Positions 34,566 through 43,090 of a stretch of 64,000 nt of DNA are shown here, one piece after another (the stretch's first letter is position 1; every line of letters starts with the position of its first letter). Origin of the DNA: Pyrinomonadaceae bacterium (lineage in GTDB: Bacteria > Acidobacteriota > Blastocatellia > Pyrinomonadales > Pyrinomonadaceae). The translations under genes and the position numbers were made by a program. The stretch covers positions 64,830 through 128,829 of the forward strand of contig JABARP010000018.1 in assembly GCA_019186825.1 (NCBI GenBank), read 5' to 3'. The notes under the pieces were generated by a model, which saw nothing but the letters and a program-made list of their open reading frames with translations, searched no databases and was not told the origin of the DNA.

Positions 34566-35425
34566 GTATCAACGACGACGGCGATCCATTCGCCGTCCGT
34601 TCGGATGCGTGATGCAGTGAACCCTCGTGCGCCGAGTGCCTCGACGATCTCACGCTCCTGAGTCTTAAGAATTCCTGACAGTATCAGTTTTTCATCAGCC
34701 TTCGCGATCAAGAGGTCGACGATCGGCAAGATCACATCGAGCGTAACGTTCGCGGCCACCGTGCCGAATTTGGGAGCATCGACCGCGAGTTCGCCCACAG
34801 CGAATTCAATTCGGTCGGCAACTCCGTTCTGCTCAGCGTTTTCGCGCGCCGCGGTTATCGATTCTTCGTCCGTATCGCAGCCGAAGATCTTACAAGCCTC
34901 ACTCGTGACCTTCGCCGCCGCGATCGACAAGATCCCGGTCCCGGTGCCGACGTCGAGAAAGCCGTCGCCCGCAACGCCTTCCTCACTCAGGACCCTTAGA
35001 CAGAGCCGTGTGGTCTCGTGAGTTCCCGTTCCGAAAGCCATTTTCGGCTCGATGCGAATGATGATCTTCTCGGCATCTTCGACCTCGATCCACGGAGGTG
35101 TTACGACGAAACGCCCGATCTCGCTCGGCTTCCAATGCTGCTTCCATTCGGCAAGCCAGTCTTCCGGAAAAACTTCGCGGATCGCGATCTCGGTGGGCGT
35201 CGTCTGATCGTAGATCGCGAAGATCCTTTGTGCAGTTTCCTCAAGGCTGGTTTTGTCGGGACGCGTCGGAAAGATACCGGTGATCGTCACATTGTCGCCG
35301 GCTTTTTTGCGCAAAAGATCGGTCTCGATGCCGTCCGCCTCGACGAGGTCAAAGACGGCCTCGGCAGCAGCAACGGCCTCGAAGGGAACGACTATATCGG
35401 CCGCGAACCAAGATGTTTGTGCCAT
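34559..35425 (-). CDS. prmA: Ribosomal protein L11 methyltransferase
   Basis: A class I methyltransferase that trimethylates lysines on L11. The N-terminal recognition domain is followed by the SAM motif FLDVGTGTGILSIAA near residue 150, FGCDTDEESI, and NVTLDVILPIVDL in the catalytic region. The preceding EDWLAEWKQHWKP is a PrmA landmark. Length 288 is normal. It starts 5 bp after era. Confidence 0.92.
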   Translation of the reverse strand: MAQTSWFAADIVVPFEAVAAAEAVFDLVEADGIETDLLRKKAGDNVTITGIFPTRPDKTSLEETAQRIFAIYDQTTPTEIAIREVFPEDWLAEWKQHWKPSEIGRFVVTPPWIEVEDAEKIIIRIEPKMAFGTGTHETTRLCLRVLSEEGVAGDGFLDVGTGTGILSIAAAKVTSEACKIFGCDTDEESITAARENAEQNGVADRIEFAVGELAVDAPKFGTVAANVTLDVILPIVDLLIAKADEKLILSGILKTQEREIVEALGARGFTASRIRTDGEWIAVVVDTY

Positions 35426-35430
35426 TTTTT

Positions 35431-36330
35431 CTACTCTCGGATGCCGATCTCGTCCAGCTCCCGGCCGCGATTTCGCCAGTCTTCGACGACCTTTACAAAA
35501 GTCTTGAGGAAAACCTTCTTGCCGAGCAGCTTCTCGATATCTTCGCGGGCGGCGGTTCCGATCTCACGGATACGTTCGCCTTGCTTTCCAATAACTATCT
35601 TCTTCTGGGAAGCGCGTTCGACATAGATCGCACAATAGATCGTAACAAGGTCCGGATCCGATTCCTCATCGAACAGCTCCGTAACGACGGCCGTCACGTA
35701 TGGAATTTCCTCGCCCGTGGCCCGCAATATCTTTTCGCGAACCATTTCCGCGGCTATCGTGCGAACGGATTCGTCCGTCAACTCGTCCTCTGAAAAAATC
35801 GGTTCGCCGATCGGAAGATGTTTTACGACCGCATTCAGCATTGCATCGACCGCATCTCCCTTTAGGGCCGAGACAGGCACGATCTCCGCAAAATCATACT
35901 CTTTGCGGTACATATCGATCAGCGGCAGAAGCTCGCCCTTCTCGCGGATCTTGTCGATCTTATTGAGAATGAGAACGGCTGGCTTCCCGCTTTGTTTTAC
36001 GAGGTCGAGGACAAATCGGTCGCCGTTGCCCGTCGAGACGCTTGCATCGCGCATCAGAATAACGACATCGACCGAGAGGATCGCATCATGAACCGCGGCC
36101 ATCATCCTTCGATTGAGAAGGTGCCCGGGCTTGTGCACGCCTGGCGTGTCGATGAACACAATTTGGCCCGCCGGCAGCGTGACGACGCCCTTTATTCGAT
36201 GCCGTGTGGTTTGAGGTTTGTTGGAAACCGCAGCGATCTTTTCACCGACAAGGCGGTTAAGGAGTGTGGATTTGCCGGCATTCGGGCGGCCGATGAGAGC
36301 GGCGTATCCGCTGCGAAATTCGTCGCTCAT
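35431..36330 (-). CDS. era: GTPase Era
   Basis: A 16S rRNA-binding GTPase of 30S maturation. G motifs: GRPNAGKSTLLNRL (G1), IDTPGVHKPG (G3), LNKIDKI (G4) and VSALKG (G5). The C-terminal KH domain contains VIGKQGERIREIGTAAREDIEKLLGKKVFLK. At 299 residues it is of normal length. Its ATG shares one base with the stop of the upstream gene (TAATG), so the two are coupled. Confidence 0.95.
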   Translation of the reverse strand: MSDEFRSGYAALIGRPNAGKSTLLNRLVGEKIAAVSNKPQTTRHRIKGVVTLPAGQIVFIDTPGVHKPGHLLNRRMMAAVHDAILSVDVVILMRDASVSTGNGDRFVLDLVKQSGKPAVLILNKIDKIREKGELLPLIDMYRKEYDFAEIVPVSALKGDAVDAMLNAVVKHLPIGEPIFSEDELTDESVRTIAAEMVREKILRATGEEIPYVTAVVTELFDEESDPDLVTIYCAIYVERASQKKIVIGKQGERIREIGTAAREDIEKLLGKKVFLKTFVKVVEDWRNRGRELDEIGIRE

Positions 36331-38114
36331 TATTGTCCGGCCTTCAGGACGCGTGCCTTGCCGGCGACCGCTTCCTTAAAATCGCCTCCGGACACGTCAC
36401 CGATCTTTATCGCCACATCATAGAGTTTTCCGGCGGTCTCATTCTCGGCAAAGAACTCGTAGATGCGCCCAAGCGCAACATAGGTCAGCGAGAATAGAGC
36501 TTTGTCCTCCGAGGCGTTCTTCTGTTTGAGGACACGGACGTAATATTCCTTTGCTTCCTTTAGCTTCGCATCGCGAATCTGCGGATCATCCGTTGCCGCT
36601 GCCTCGAGGCCGGCGACACGGCCGAGGTTATAGTAAACACGGGCGTCGAACTCCTCATTCCCGAGCATCGCTTTCAGGTCGGTATCGGCCTTCTGATAAT
36701 CCTTTGCGGCGATCACCTTCTGCACATCCAGCAGGCGTGCGATCATCGGATTCTCCGCAGCGACCGCCTGGACGTTCGTTTTTCGGGTCGCACGCAAGGC
36801 CTCTGCACGTTTTCTTGCAGCAGCATTTTGTGCTAGACGGTCTTTCTCTTTTGCGGCATTAAAGCCGATGAGCATCTCCTTTACGGAACCGGCGATATCA
36901 AAGCCCGTGTCCTCCGTGCCCTTCAGCTGTTCGTTAAAATAGAACGCCATCACGGCACCGCGTTCGTATGCCTCCGAAAGCATGCGTGCGGTCTCATCGC
37001 TCTGTTCACCACGATATCTTTCGAGTTCTGCAGTTATCTTTTCCTTATCGGCGGCGGTCGCTGCGTCCTGAAGCTTCTTTCGCGCCTCATTCACCGCATA
37101 ATTCACATTGCGAAACTCTTTCTCCCGAGCTTCTGCAGCAGCGACGATCGATCGGGAAACCGCAAGGAAAACATCCGGCGTGATCTCGGGATTCACCTTC
37201 CGCTGTTCGTCGAGCAGGCCTTTGACGGCATCGCGGATCTCGTTGATCTCCTTCGAGTTTTCAAAGAGCATCGGATCGAAGACGAACTGCAGGAACGCGC
37301 GCCCCGCATCCGTATCCGTAAGCTCTTTATCCGGACTCACAACGACATAATAATTGTCGCGGACGTTGATAAAGTTGATCGCCTGCTGCGGAGCGAGCAT
37401 CTCCGGAACGACGACGAACCGCCGCTCGTGCTCGCGGGTCGAGATCTTCTGGAGTCCGGTCTTACCCCCTTTGGCGGTCGTCGTTTCCGTCTTTATCTTT
37501 TCAATGACGGTAAGCTTCGGCTTAGTATGCAGGTAATCGAGCGTGTCGGTTACGAGGTCGCGGGTCGAAGGCTGCAGCTCTTTCGCGGCCTCTGCCTTAT
37601 AGAGCTTCACGTACTCATCCAGATTGCCCGCAATTCCTGACCGGCGGTAAAAATCGCGCACGAGCGGTGCGAAATCGAGCACATCGAGCAGCGCACCCGG
37701 AAGGTCCGACGTTATGATCGGGTCGCCGAATTCCGGAGCCGGTGTCAACGCGTACGCCATCGAAATGAACGCCGTCAACATCTCCTGAGGCGTCTCTTTC
37801 GGATGATTCTTTTTATATGTTGCGACGAACTGCGTAAGACGAGCCCGCAAGTCGGCAGGCATTCCGGCAAGGTCCGATTCGAGGCGTTCGCGGAACTTTG
37901 TCCCGGCGGGGGATAGCTGCACATCGACAGCCCGATGCTGCGCGCCGGAGGCATCGGTCACCTGCGCCGAATCGAGTGCCGCAAGGACGACCATCACACG
38001 CTTGTCAGGTTCGACCGAGACTCCGTAATTCGCAAGGTCAAAGCCCGTTCGCGGTTGTGCCAAAGCGGCTGCCGACAGTATCAGGACCGTAATGATCAGG
38101 TAAAAAGAACGCAT
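36330..38114 (-). CDS. Secreted helical protein of unknown function
   Basis: A 594-residue exported protein with signal peptide LIITVLILSAAALAQP. It is mainly helical, with a Lys/Ala/Glu-rich region around residues 300-440 and a TPR-like C-terminus (YYNLGRVAGLEAAATDD, LTYVALGRIYEF). No catalytic motif is visible and no family is recognised. It may be a lineage-specific periplasmic scaffold. It is coupled to era by TAATG. The region 38115-38284 upstream contains a terminator for the STAS gene. Confidence 0.75.
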   Translation of the reverse strand: MRSFYLIITVLILSAAALAQPRTGFDLANYGVSVEPDKRVMVVLAALDSAQVTDASGAQHRAVDVQLSPAGTKFRERLESDLAGMPADLRARLTQFVATYKKNHPKETPQEMLTAFISMAYALTPAPEFGDPIITSDLPGALLDVLDFAPLVRDFYRRSGIAGNLDEYVKLYKAEAAKELQPSTRDLVTDTLDYLHTKPKLTVIEKIKTETTTAKGGKTGLQKISTREHERRFVVVPEMLAPQQAINFINVRDNYYVVVSPDKELTDTDAGRAFLQFVFDPMLFENSKEINEIRDAVKGLLDEQRKVNPEITPDVFLAVSRSIVAAAEAREKEFRNVNYAVNEARKKLQDAATAADKEKITAELERYRGEQSDETARMLSEAYERGAVMAFYFNEQLKGTEDTGFDIAGSVKEMLIGFNAAKEKDRLAQNAAARKRAEALRATRKTNVQAVAAENPMIARLLDVQKVIAAKDYQKADTDLKAMLGNEEFDARVYYNLGRVAGLEAAATDDPQIRDAKLKEAKEYYVRVLKQKNASEDKALFSLTYVALGRIYEFFAENETAGKLYDVAIKIGDVSGGDFKEAVAGKARVLKAGQ

Positions 38115-38183
38115 TGAGAAAGAGATGAGCGTCCGCCGTCAAAAGATGCTTGCCTTCGGTCGTTTGCGAGGGACAAACACAAA

Positions 38184-38233
38184 AAGCAAGAGTTCGTTTC
38201 ACGCCAAGATATTCTACGGCATGAACGAACTCT
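38184..38233 (-). terminator. Terminator downstream of the STAS gene
   Basis: On the minus strand AGAGTTCGTT and AACGAACTCT form a perfect 10-bp stem with a 25-nt loop, followed by TGCTTTTTG. It lies between the STAS gene and the downstream secreted-protein gene. The long loop makes efficiency uncertain. Confidence 0.55.
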
Positions 38234-38284
38234 CGTTCTCTAGCTTAAAGGCTAACTTTCGCCGGCAAATGCCTAGCGATACTC

Positions 38285-38632
38285 CTAGTTGTAGCTTGCA
38301 AGGGCCGCTGCCTCGTCTTCGTAAACGTCAAAAACCGTCAGCAGTTTTGTGATTGCAAGGAGATCCTGGATCTTCTGCGTCAGGTTCAAAAGCTTGAGGG
38401 TTCCGCCCTCTTTGTTGACAGCCGTAAAGCTCGAAACAAGTTCGCCAATACCGCTGGAATCGATATAGCCAACACCGCCAAGATTCAAAAGGATCTTATT
38501 CTTTCCTTCACCAAGAACACGGCGGATCGCCGTGCGGAGAGCCACGCTTCCCTCGCCGATCGTTACTTTTCCATCAAGATCGAGGACCGTTACATCTCCC
38601 GCTTGTCGTTCAGTTATCGTAATATCCGACAT
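38285..38632 (-). CDS. STAS-domain anti-sigma factor antagonist
   Basis: A SpoIIAA/RsbV-like protein of 115 residues: [16 protein letters not shown] at the N-terminus and [18 protein letters not shown] with the serine that kinases phosphorylate (around residue 57-58). A GAGGAG site precedes the ATG. The HATPase gene 70 bp upstream is its expected kinase partner. Confidence 0.92.
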   Translation of the reverse strand: MSDITITERQAGDVTVLDLDGKVTIGEGSVALRTAIRRVLGEGKNKILLNLGGVGYIDSSGIGELVSSFTAVNKEGGTLKLLNLTQKIQDLLAITKLLTVFDVYEDEAAALASYN

Positions 38633-38703
38633 TAGTTTCTCCTCAAAAAATTAGATGCGAAATGCAGAGTTTAGAACAACATCCGCGATTCTGCCAAGCT
38701 GGT

Positions 38704-39111
38704 TTATAGTTTTTTGCGCATTTTTACCTGCAGGCCGCCGCCCGGCGGATTCTCCCACTTGACCTCGTCCATGAACGAATTCATAAAGAGTATACCGCGC
38801 CCATTGGATTTTAAAAGATTCTCAGGATCGGTCGGGTCGGGCACATCCGCTACCGAAAAGCCCGAACCAAAATCTCGGACGCATATCTCGATCACATCGC
38901 CCGATTCACTGAACCTGATCTCGACGTCCTTATTCTCGTCAAATTTATTTCCGTGCTTTACGGCATTTGCGACCGATTCGCGTATTGCAAGGTCCAGAGC
39001 ATAGACACATTCGTCGCCGCAGCCGCATTTCTTTGCGAACTCGTCGGCCGCTTCCGCCGCAGCGTCAACGGACTCGATCCTGCTCGGCAATTTTATTTCT
39101 TGCGTATTCAC
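38704..39111 (-). CDS. RsbW-like anti-sigma regulatory kinase (HATPase)
   Basis: A GHKL/HATPase_c domain protein of 135 residues. The N box is LAIRESVANAVKHGNKF, the G1 region is VRDFGSGFSVADV and the G2 region is NGRGILFMNSFMDEV. It should phosphorylate the STAS protein or bind a sigma factor. The start is GTG at 39111. No sigma-B-type gene is adjacent, so its target is unknown; the pair may control another process. Confidence 0.88.
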   Translation of the reverse strand: MNTQEIKLPSRIESVDAAAEAADEFAKKCGCGDECVYALDLAIRESVANAVKHGNKFDENKDVEIRFSESGDVIEICVRDFGSGFSVADVPDPTDPENLLKSNGRGILFMNSFMDEVKWENPPGGGLQVKMRKKL

Positions 39112-39191
39112 AAAAATGACAGGTTTTAGAGTAAGTTAGCGATTTGCTAAGGTTTGTGTCAAGACAGAAAGCACGAGAAACCGAATATCAG

Positions 39192-40478
39192 ATGAAGATA
39201 ACCCCCGCAAATGCCCTCTGTGGAAGGCTTGTTCTCCCCGGTGACAAGTCCATCTCTCACCGCGCCGCGATGCTCGCATCCATTGCGAACGGCTCATCCC
39301 GAATAACGAATTTCCTGACCGCGGAGGACTGTCTTTCGACGCTCGGGTGTATGCAACAGCTCGGCGCCAAAGCGACAAGGACGGGAACGACCGTCGAGAT
39401 CGCCGGGGTCGGAAAATACGGCCTTACTCCCTCAAGCACTCCGCTCGATTGCGGCAACAGCGGGACGACGGCAAGGCTGATCACGGGCCTTTTGGCTGGA
39501 CAGCGGTTCGAAACAACACTCATAGGTGATGACTCGCTCTCAAAACGCCCGATGGACCGCGTTATGAGGCCGCTAAAGCCTTTCGGAGCGGAAATCCAGG
39601 CAACCGACGGCAAACTTCCCGTGACGATCTCTGGGACGCCTCTAAAGGCCGCGAACGTGACGCTCGACGTCGCGTCTGCACAGGTAAAATCGTGCCTTTT
39701 GCTCGCAGGGCTATACGCGGAGGGCCGAACCACGGTCGTCGAGCCTGTCCAAACTCGTGACCATACGGAACGGATGCTTGAATGGCTCGGAGCCGATATC
39801 TCGATCGAGGTCCGCCACAATGCCCGTCACATCACGGTCGACGGAAATTCCGAGCTGACCGCGCGGGACATTTCCGTGCCCGCAGACATCTCTTCAGCGG
39901 CGTTCCTTCTCGTTGCGGCGGCATGCCTGGAGGGCTCGCACCTCGTGCTACCAAGTGTCGGACTAAATCCGACGAGAAAGGGCGTTCTTGATATCCTTAA
40001 ACGCTGCGGAGTGCAGGTTGGGATCGACAACGAACGTGAAGTTTCCGGCGAACCCGTAGGCGACCTCATCATAGAAGGCGGGATCGGTCGGCAGGAGCTC
40101 TCGCTGCTTGCAGGCCCGATAATTCCGAACATTATCGACGAGATCCCGATCCTTGCGGTGTTCGGGACACAGTTGCCGAATGGCATCGAGATCCGCGACG
40201 CCCATGAGCTTCGTGTAAAGGAGACCGATCGCATCCGGGCCGTCGTCGAAGATCTTCGTCGAATGGAGATCAAAGTTGACGAATTCGATGACGGATTCCG
40301 TGTGTATCCCGGGCAGCCGAAAGGGGCCTCGATCGAGACGTTCGGTGACCATCGTATCGCGATGGCATTTGCCGTCGCCGGCCTTTTTGCCGACGGCGAA
40401 ACAACGATCGAAGGCCACGAAGCATGCGAAATCTCATTTCCGTCCTTTTTCGATGCGCTCAAAAGTGTCGTAACCTAA
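39192..40478 (+). CDS. aroA: EPSP synthase (3-phosphoshikimate 1-carboxyvinyltransferase)
   Basis: Catalyses the sixth step of the shikimate pathway, from shikimate-3-phosphate and PEP. Landmarks are LPGDKSISHRAAM near residue 13, LDCGNSGTTARLITGLLAG near 90, AQVKSCLLLAGLYAEG, KETDRIRAVVEDL and FGDHRIAMAFAVAGL. The ATG at 39192 is chosen over an upstream frame start because the conserved N-terminus begins MKITPAN. The length of 428 is normal. Shikimate kinase follows after 24 bp. Confidence 0.96.
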   Translation: MKITPANALCGRLVLPGDKSISHRAAMLASIANGSSRITNFLTAEDCLSTLGCMQQLGAKATRTGTTVEIAGVGKYGLTPSSTPLDCGNSGTTARLITGLLAGQRFETTLIGDDSLSKRPMDRVMRPLKPFGAEIQATDGKLPVTISGTPLKAANVTLDVASAQVKSCLLLAGLYAEGRTTVVEPVQTRDHTERMLEWLGADISIEVRHNARHITVDGNSELTARDISVPADISSAAFLLVAAACLEGSHLVLPSVGLNPTRKGVLDILKRCGVQVGIDNEREVSGEPVGDLIIEGGIGRQELSLLAGPIIPNIIDEIPILAVFGTQLPNGIEIRDAHELRVKETDRIRAVVEDLRRMEIKVDEFDDGFRVYPGQPKGASIETFGDHRIAMAFAVAGLFADGETTIEGHEACEISFPSFFDALKSVVT

Positions 40479-40502
40479 GAGGCAACTATTTAGGCAAAAT
40501 CA

Positions 40503-41018
40503 ATGAGCAGCAATAGACGCATCGCCCTAACGGGCTTTATGGGTGTTGGGAAGTCGAGTGTGGCTCGGCATCTCAGCAATATGTGCGGCGTGCGGCGCGT
40601 TGACCTTGATAGCTTTATCGAGACCGCCGAAGGACGTCAGATCGCCGAGATACTTGATAGCGATGGCGAACCGGCATATCGCGTTATCGAGTCGAATGCC
40701 CTGGCTAAGCTACTCGAGACCGACGCTGCCCCGATACTTTCGCTCGGCGGCGGGACTTGGATGTTTGAGAAGAACCGCGACCTGCTTCGCGATAGCGGTT
40801 ATACCGCTCTTTGGCTTGAGGCAAGCTTCGAGCAATGCTGGCTGAATATCGTATTTTCGCGGAAGACACGGCCGCTTGCCCGGGATCGCGCATCAGCCGA
40901 ACGGCTCTTTATCGAGCGGCAAAAAACGTATTGCCTTGCTGAGTGGCATTTTATCGTGCGGCCGGAAATGACCTCTATGGAGATCGCCCGTCAGATCCGC
41001 GAAGAATTTTTCGATTGA
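40503..41018 (+). CDS. aroK: Shikimate kinase
   Basis: ATP-dependent phosphorylation of shikimate. The P-loop is LTGFMGVGKSSVARHL near residue 9, the DxD-type shikimate site is VDLDSFIE, LSLGGGTW is the Walker B-like motif, and RPLARD is in the lid. It is 171 residues, normal for the family. It lies just after aroA, with no other shikimate genes beside it; aroDE is at 13.9-15.4 kb. Confidence 0.94.
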   Translation: MSSNRRIALTGFMGVGKSSVARHLSNMCGVRRVDLDSFIETAEGRQIAEILDSDGEPAYRVIESNALAKLLETDAAPILSLGGGTWMFEKNRDLLRDSGYTALWLEASFEQCWLNIVFSRKTRPLARDRASAERLFIERQKTYCLAEWHFIVRPEMTSMEIARQIREEFFD

Positions 41019-41069
41019 TAATGTCGAAAAACAGGGCCTTGAAATTTGCTCTTGCTAATTTCGAGAATT

Positions 41070-41097
41070 TTGACCACAATTCCTAGTACAGGATAAT
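41070..41097 (+). promoter_or_regulatory. Sigma-70-type promoter for the BON lipoprotein gene
   Basis: TTGACC at 41070-41075 and GATAAT at 41092-41097 are separated by 16 bp. They lie in the gap between aroK and the BON gene, about 125 nt before its ATG. Confidence 0.6.
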
Positions 41098-41223
41098 CGA
41101 ATTCGTCCGGTGAGGTTTGATGCCGGCAATACCAGATTCTGTTGTGTTTTGCGCTCTGAACCGGGCGTCCCGAAGTACGTCGTGTTCTCTGCGTATCGTA
41201 TTAAGCGTTTCTTTGGAGGAAAA

Positions 41224-41706
41224 ATGAAAATTAAAATTCTAACAGTTTTCACTCTCGCCATCGCTCTTTTCTTGAGCGCTTGCGGTAAATCGGACGCCGA
41301 CCTCGCAAAAGCCGTGAATGACAAGCTCGCCGCTGAAAAGATCACGGGTGTTACCGCCGTTGTGAAAGACGGCGTTGCGACGCTAACGGGCGAAGTTGGC
41401 GATATCACAGTTAAGAATAAGGCTGAAGCTTCGGTCAAATCGGTCGAAGGCATCAAGAGCGTAACGAATAATCTCACGATGAAGCCGCTTCCGGTCGCGA
41501 CGCCTTCAGCTCCCGATCCGGCACTGACCGCGAAGCTTGATGACGCCCTCAAGGCCGCAGGCTGCACAGGTGCAGCGGTCGCCGTTTCTAACGGTAAGGT
41601 TACCGTTACCGGCGAAGTTCCGGCTGCGAAATTCACGACCTGCATCCAGACCATTCAGCAGGCCGGGATCACGGGCATCGACAATCAGCTAAAGAAAGGC
41701 AAATAA
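41224..41706 (+). CDS. BON-domain lipoprotein
   Basis: A lipobox (ALFLSAC, Cys at about residue 19) is followed by two BON-like repeats. The first is AKAVNDKLAAEKITGVTAVVKDGVATLTGEVGD and the second TAKLDDALKAAG ... AVSNGKVTVTGEVP. BON proteins bind phospholipid or stabilise the outer membrane under stress. The ATG has a TTTGGAGGA site. The LysM gene follows by 18 bp. Confidence 0.88.
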   Translation: MKIKILTVFTLAIALFLSACGKSDADLAKAVNDKLAAEKITGVTAVVKDGVATLTGEVGDITVKNKAEASVKSVEGIKSVTNNLTMKPLPVATPSAPDPALTAKLDDALKAAGCTGAAVAVSNGKVTVTGEVPAAKFTTCIQTIQQAGITGIDNQLKKGK

Positions 41707-41724
41707 GCAGGAGGATTAAGCATT

Positions 41725-42099
41725 ATGTCAGCACAAGAAAAATATCAATCGCTGCTTGAACTTGCCAACCAGAACGGCACGACCTACGAGCTTAGCGAAG
41801 GGCAGAATGGGACGCTCGTTGTTACGGGCGTCGCTCCGACCGAAGAGGCAAAAACGCAGCTTTGGGACGAATACGAACGCCTCGACCCCGAGTTTCGTTC
41901 GAATGACCTGATCCTGAACATCAGCGTCGGCCAGCCGGGCGGTTCCGGCACGACCTACACTGTTGTGTCCGGCGACAGCCTTTCGAAGATCGGCAAGCAC
42001 TACGGGATCGCGTGGAAGTCCATCTGGGACGCGAACCGCGACATCCTCTCCGACCCGGACAAGATCTATCCGGGCCAGGAACTGAAAATTCCCGTCTAA
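41725..42099 (+). CDS. LysM-domain protein (YgaU/BON-LysM type)
   Basis: A 124-residue cytoplasmic-looking protein whose N-terminal half resembles a BON domain (ITYELSEGQ-like stretch, VTGVAPTEEAKTQLWDEYERL) and whose C-terminal ~50 residues are a LysM motif (YTVVSGDSLSKIGKHYG ... IYPGQELKIPV). This matches the YgaU/Kbp architecture, a potassium-binding protein in E. coli. Function here is inferred from architecture only. AGGAGG precedes the ATG. Confidence 0.88.
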   Translation: MSAQEKYQSLLELANQNGTTYELSEGQNGTLVVTGVAPTEEAKTQLWDEYERLDPEFRSNDLILNISVGQPGGSGTTYTVVSGDSLSKIGKHYGIAWKSIWDANRDILSDPDKIYPGQELKIPV

Positions 42100-42125
42100 G
42101 AGAGAATTTTCTTGATTCGAAAGGA

Positions 42126-42171
42126 AGCACTCTGATATAGTCGCGAGCAACGACTTTTTAGAGTGCTTTTT
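42126..42171 (+). terminator. Rho-independent terminator after the LysM gene
   Basis: AGCACTCT pairs perfectly with AGAGTGCT, an inner AGTCG/CGACT stem stacks within, and TTTTTCTT follows. A promoter-like TTGATT/TATAGT pair (42112-42141) overlaps the stem, so the element may also carry the start for the next gene. Confidence 0.72.
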
Positions 42172-42192
42172 CTTCTCTCACTGAGGTAAAAA

Positions 42193-43026
42193 ATGAAAAC
42201 CTTCTTCCTGCTCTGCTCGATCTTCACATTGTCGTCCATCGGATTCTCACAGAACTTCCAACTACCGCAGATACTCGTTCCAAGCGAACAGGCTAAAGCT
42301 GAAGCTGCACGCCTCAATGCTCAGGCGGTCAAGATCTTGCCGCGCGGTATGTTTGCCGAACAGACTGAAAACTCCGATATCGACTGCCCGCTTGGCATCC
42401 GCGGAGACGGCGCCTATTACTCTTTCACGACCGGGTCACACAGTTACAATAAGACGCCTGAGATCCAACTTGAACAAGGCCAAATTAGCGTTGGATTCGC
42501 CGGAGCGGACTACGGAACTATCGCGGACATGGGCCTGATCGACATTAAGAACTTGACCGATACGCAAGAATTTCAATTTCTTTCGACCTACAAACCGCCA
42601 CAACTGGAACCCGAAGTTCGCATGGAACAACGCCGGTTCGCCCAGGTGTCAATTGCTGGCATCGTCTACCGCGAACGCGTGCCCGCGTCGCTAAGGCACA
42701 CGTATTTGCTGAGGGCGATCAGTTTTGACAAAAGTGATATTCTTGTCGCTCTTACGATCATCGAGGTCGGCGAGGACGGCTCGGTTACCTTCGCCTGGCG
42801 AAAGCTCGCCGATTTTGCAAAGCCGACCCTTCTCTATATGCGGGATGCCGATTTGAAGGCAGCGATCGAAAAGATCATCAAAGAGAAAGATATCTTCCAT
42901 AGCGTCACGGTCGGGGTAAAAGACAATGTCGTGTACGTAAAAGGTTCCCCCTCGCTCGAAGAGTTAAACATTTTCTACGAAGCGATGCAGTCTGTGCGAG
43001 ACCGCGGAATAAGGGTCTTGAGATAG
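42193..43026 (+). CDS. Secreted protein with C-terminal BON-like domain
   Basis: A 277-residue exported protein with signal peptide LLCSIFTLSSIGFSQ. The middle is not recognised. The last ~60 residues (DADLKAAIEKIIKEKDIF ... VGVKDNVVYVKGSP) resemble a BON domain. A GAGGT site precedes the ATG. It follows the BON-LysM gene, which suggests a shared envelope theme. Confidence 0.75.
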   Translation: MKTFFLLCSIFTLSSIGFSQNFQLPQILVPSEQAKAEAARLNAQAVKILPRGMFAEQTENSDIDCPLGIRGDGAYYSFTTGSHSYNKTPEIQLEQGQISVGFAGADYGTIADMGLIDIKNLTDTQEFQFLSTYKPPQLEPEVRMEQRRFAQVSIAGIVYRERVPASLRHTYLLRAISFDKSDILVALTIIEVGEDGSVTFAWRKLADFAKPTLLYMRDADLKAAIEKIIKEKDIFHSVTVGVKDNVVYVKGSPSLEELNIFYEAMQSVRDRGIRVLR

Positions 43027-43073
43027 AGGAAAGCCGCTTCCAAGGTCTCCAGCAGGCGAATCCAGACAGCTTC

Positions 43074-43082
43074 TGATAGAAT
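43074..43082 (+). promoter_or_regulatory. Extended -10 promoter of nadB, probably leaderless
   Basis: TGATAGAAT, an extended -10 box, ends 8 nt before the ATG at 43091. There is no Shine-Dalgarno sequence in between, so the mRNA probably begins at or next to the start codon. Confidence 0.6.
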
Positions 43083-43090
43083 TTCGGTTA

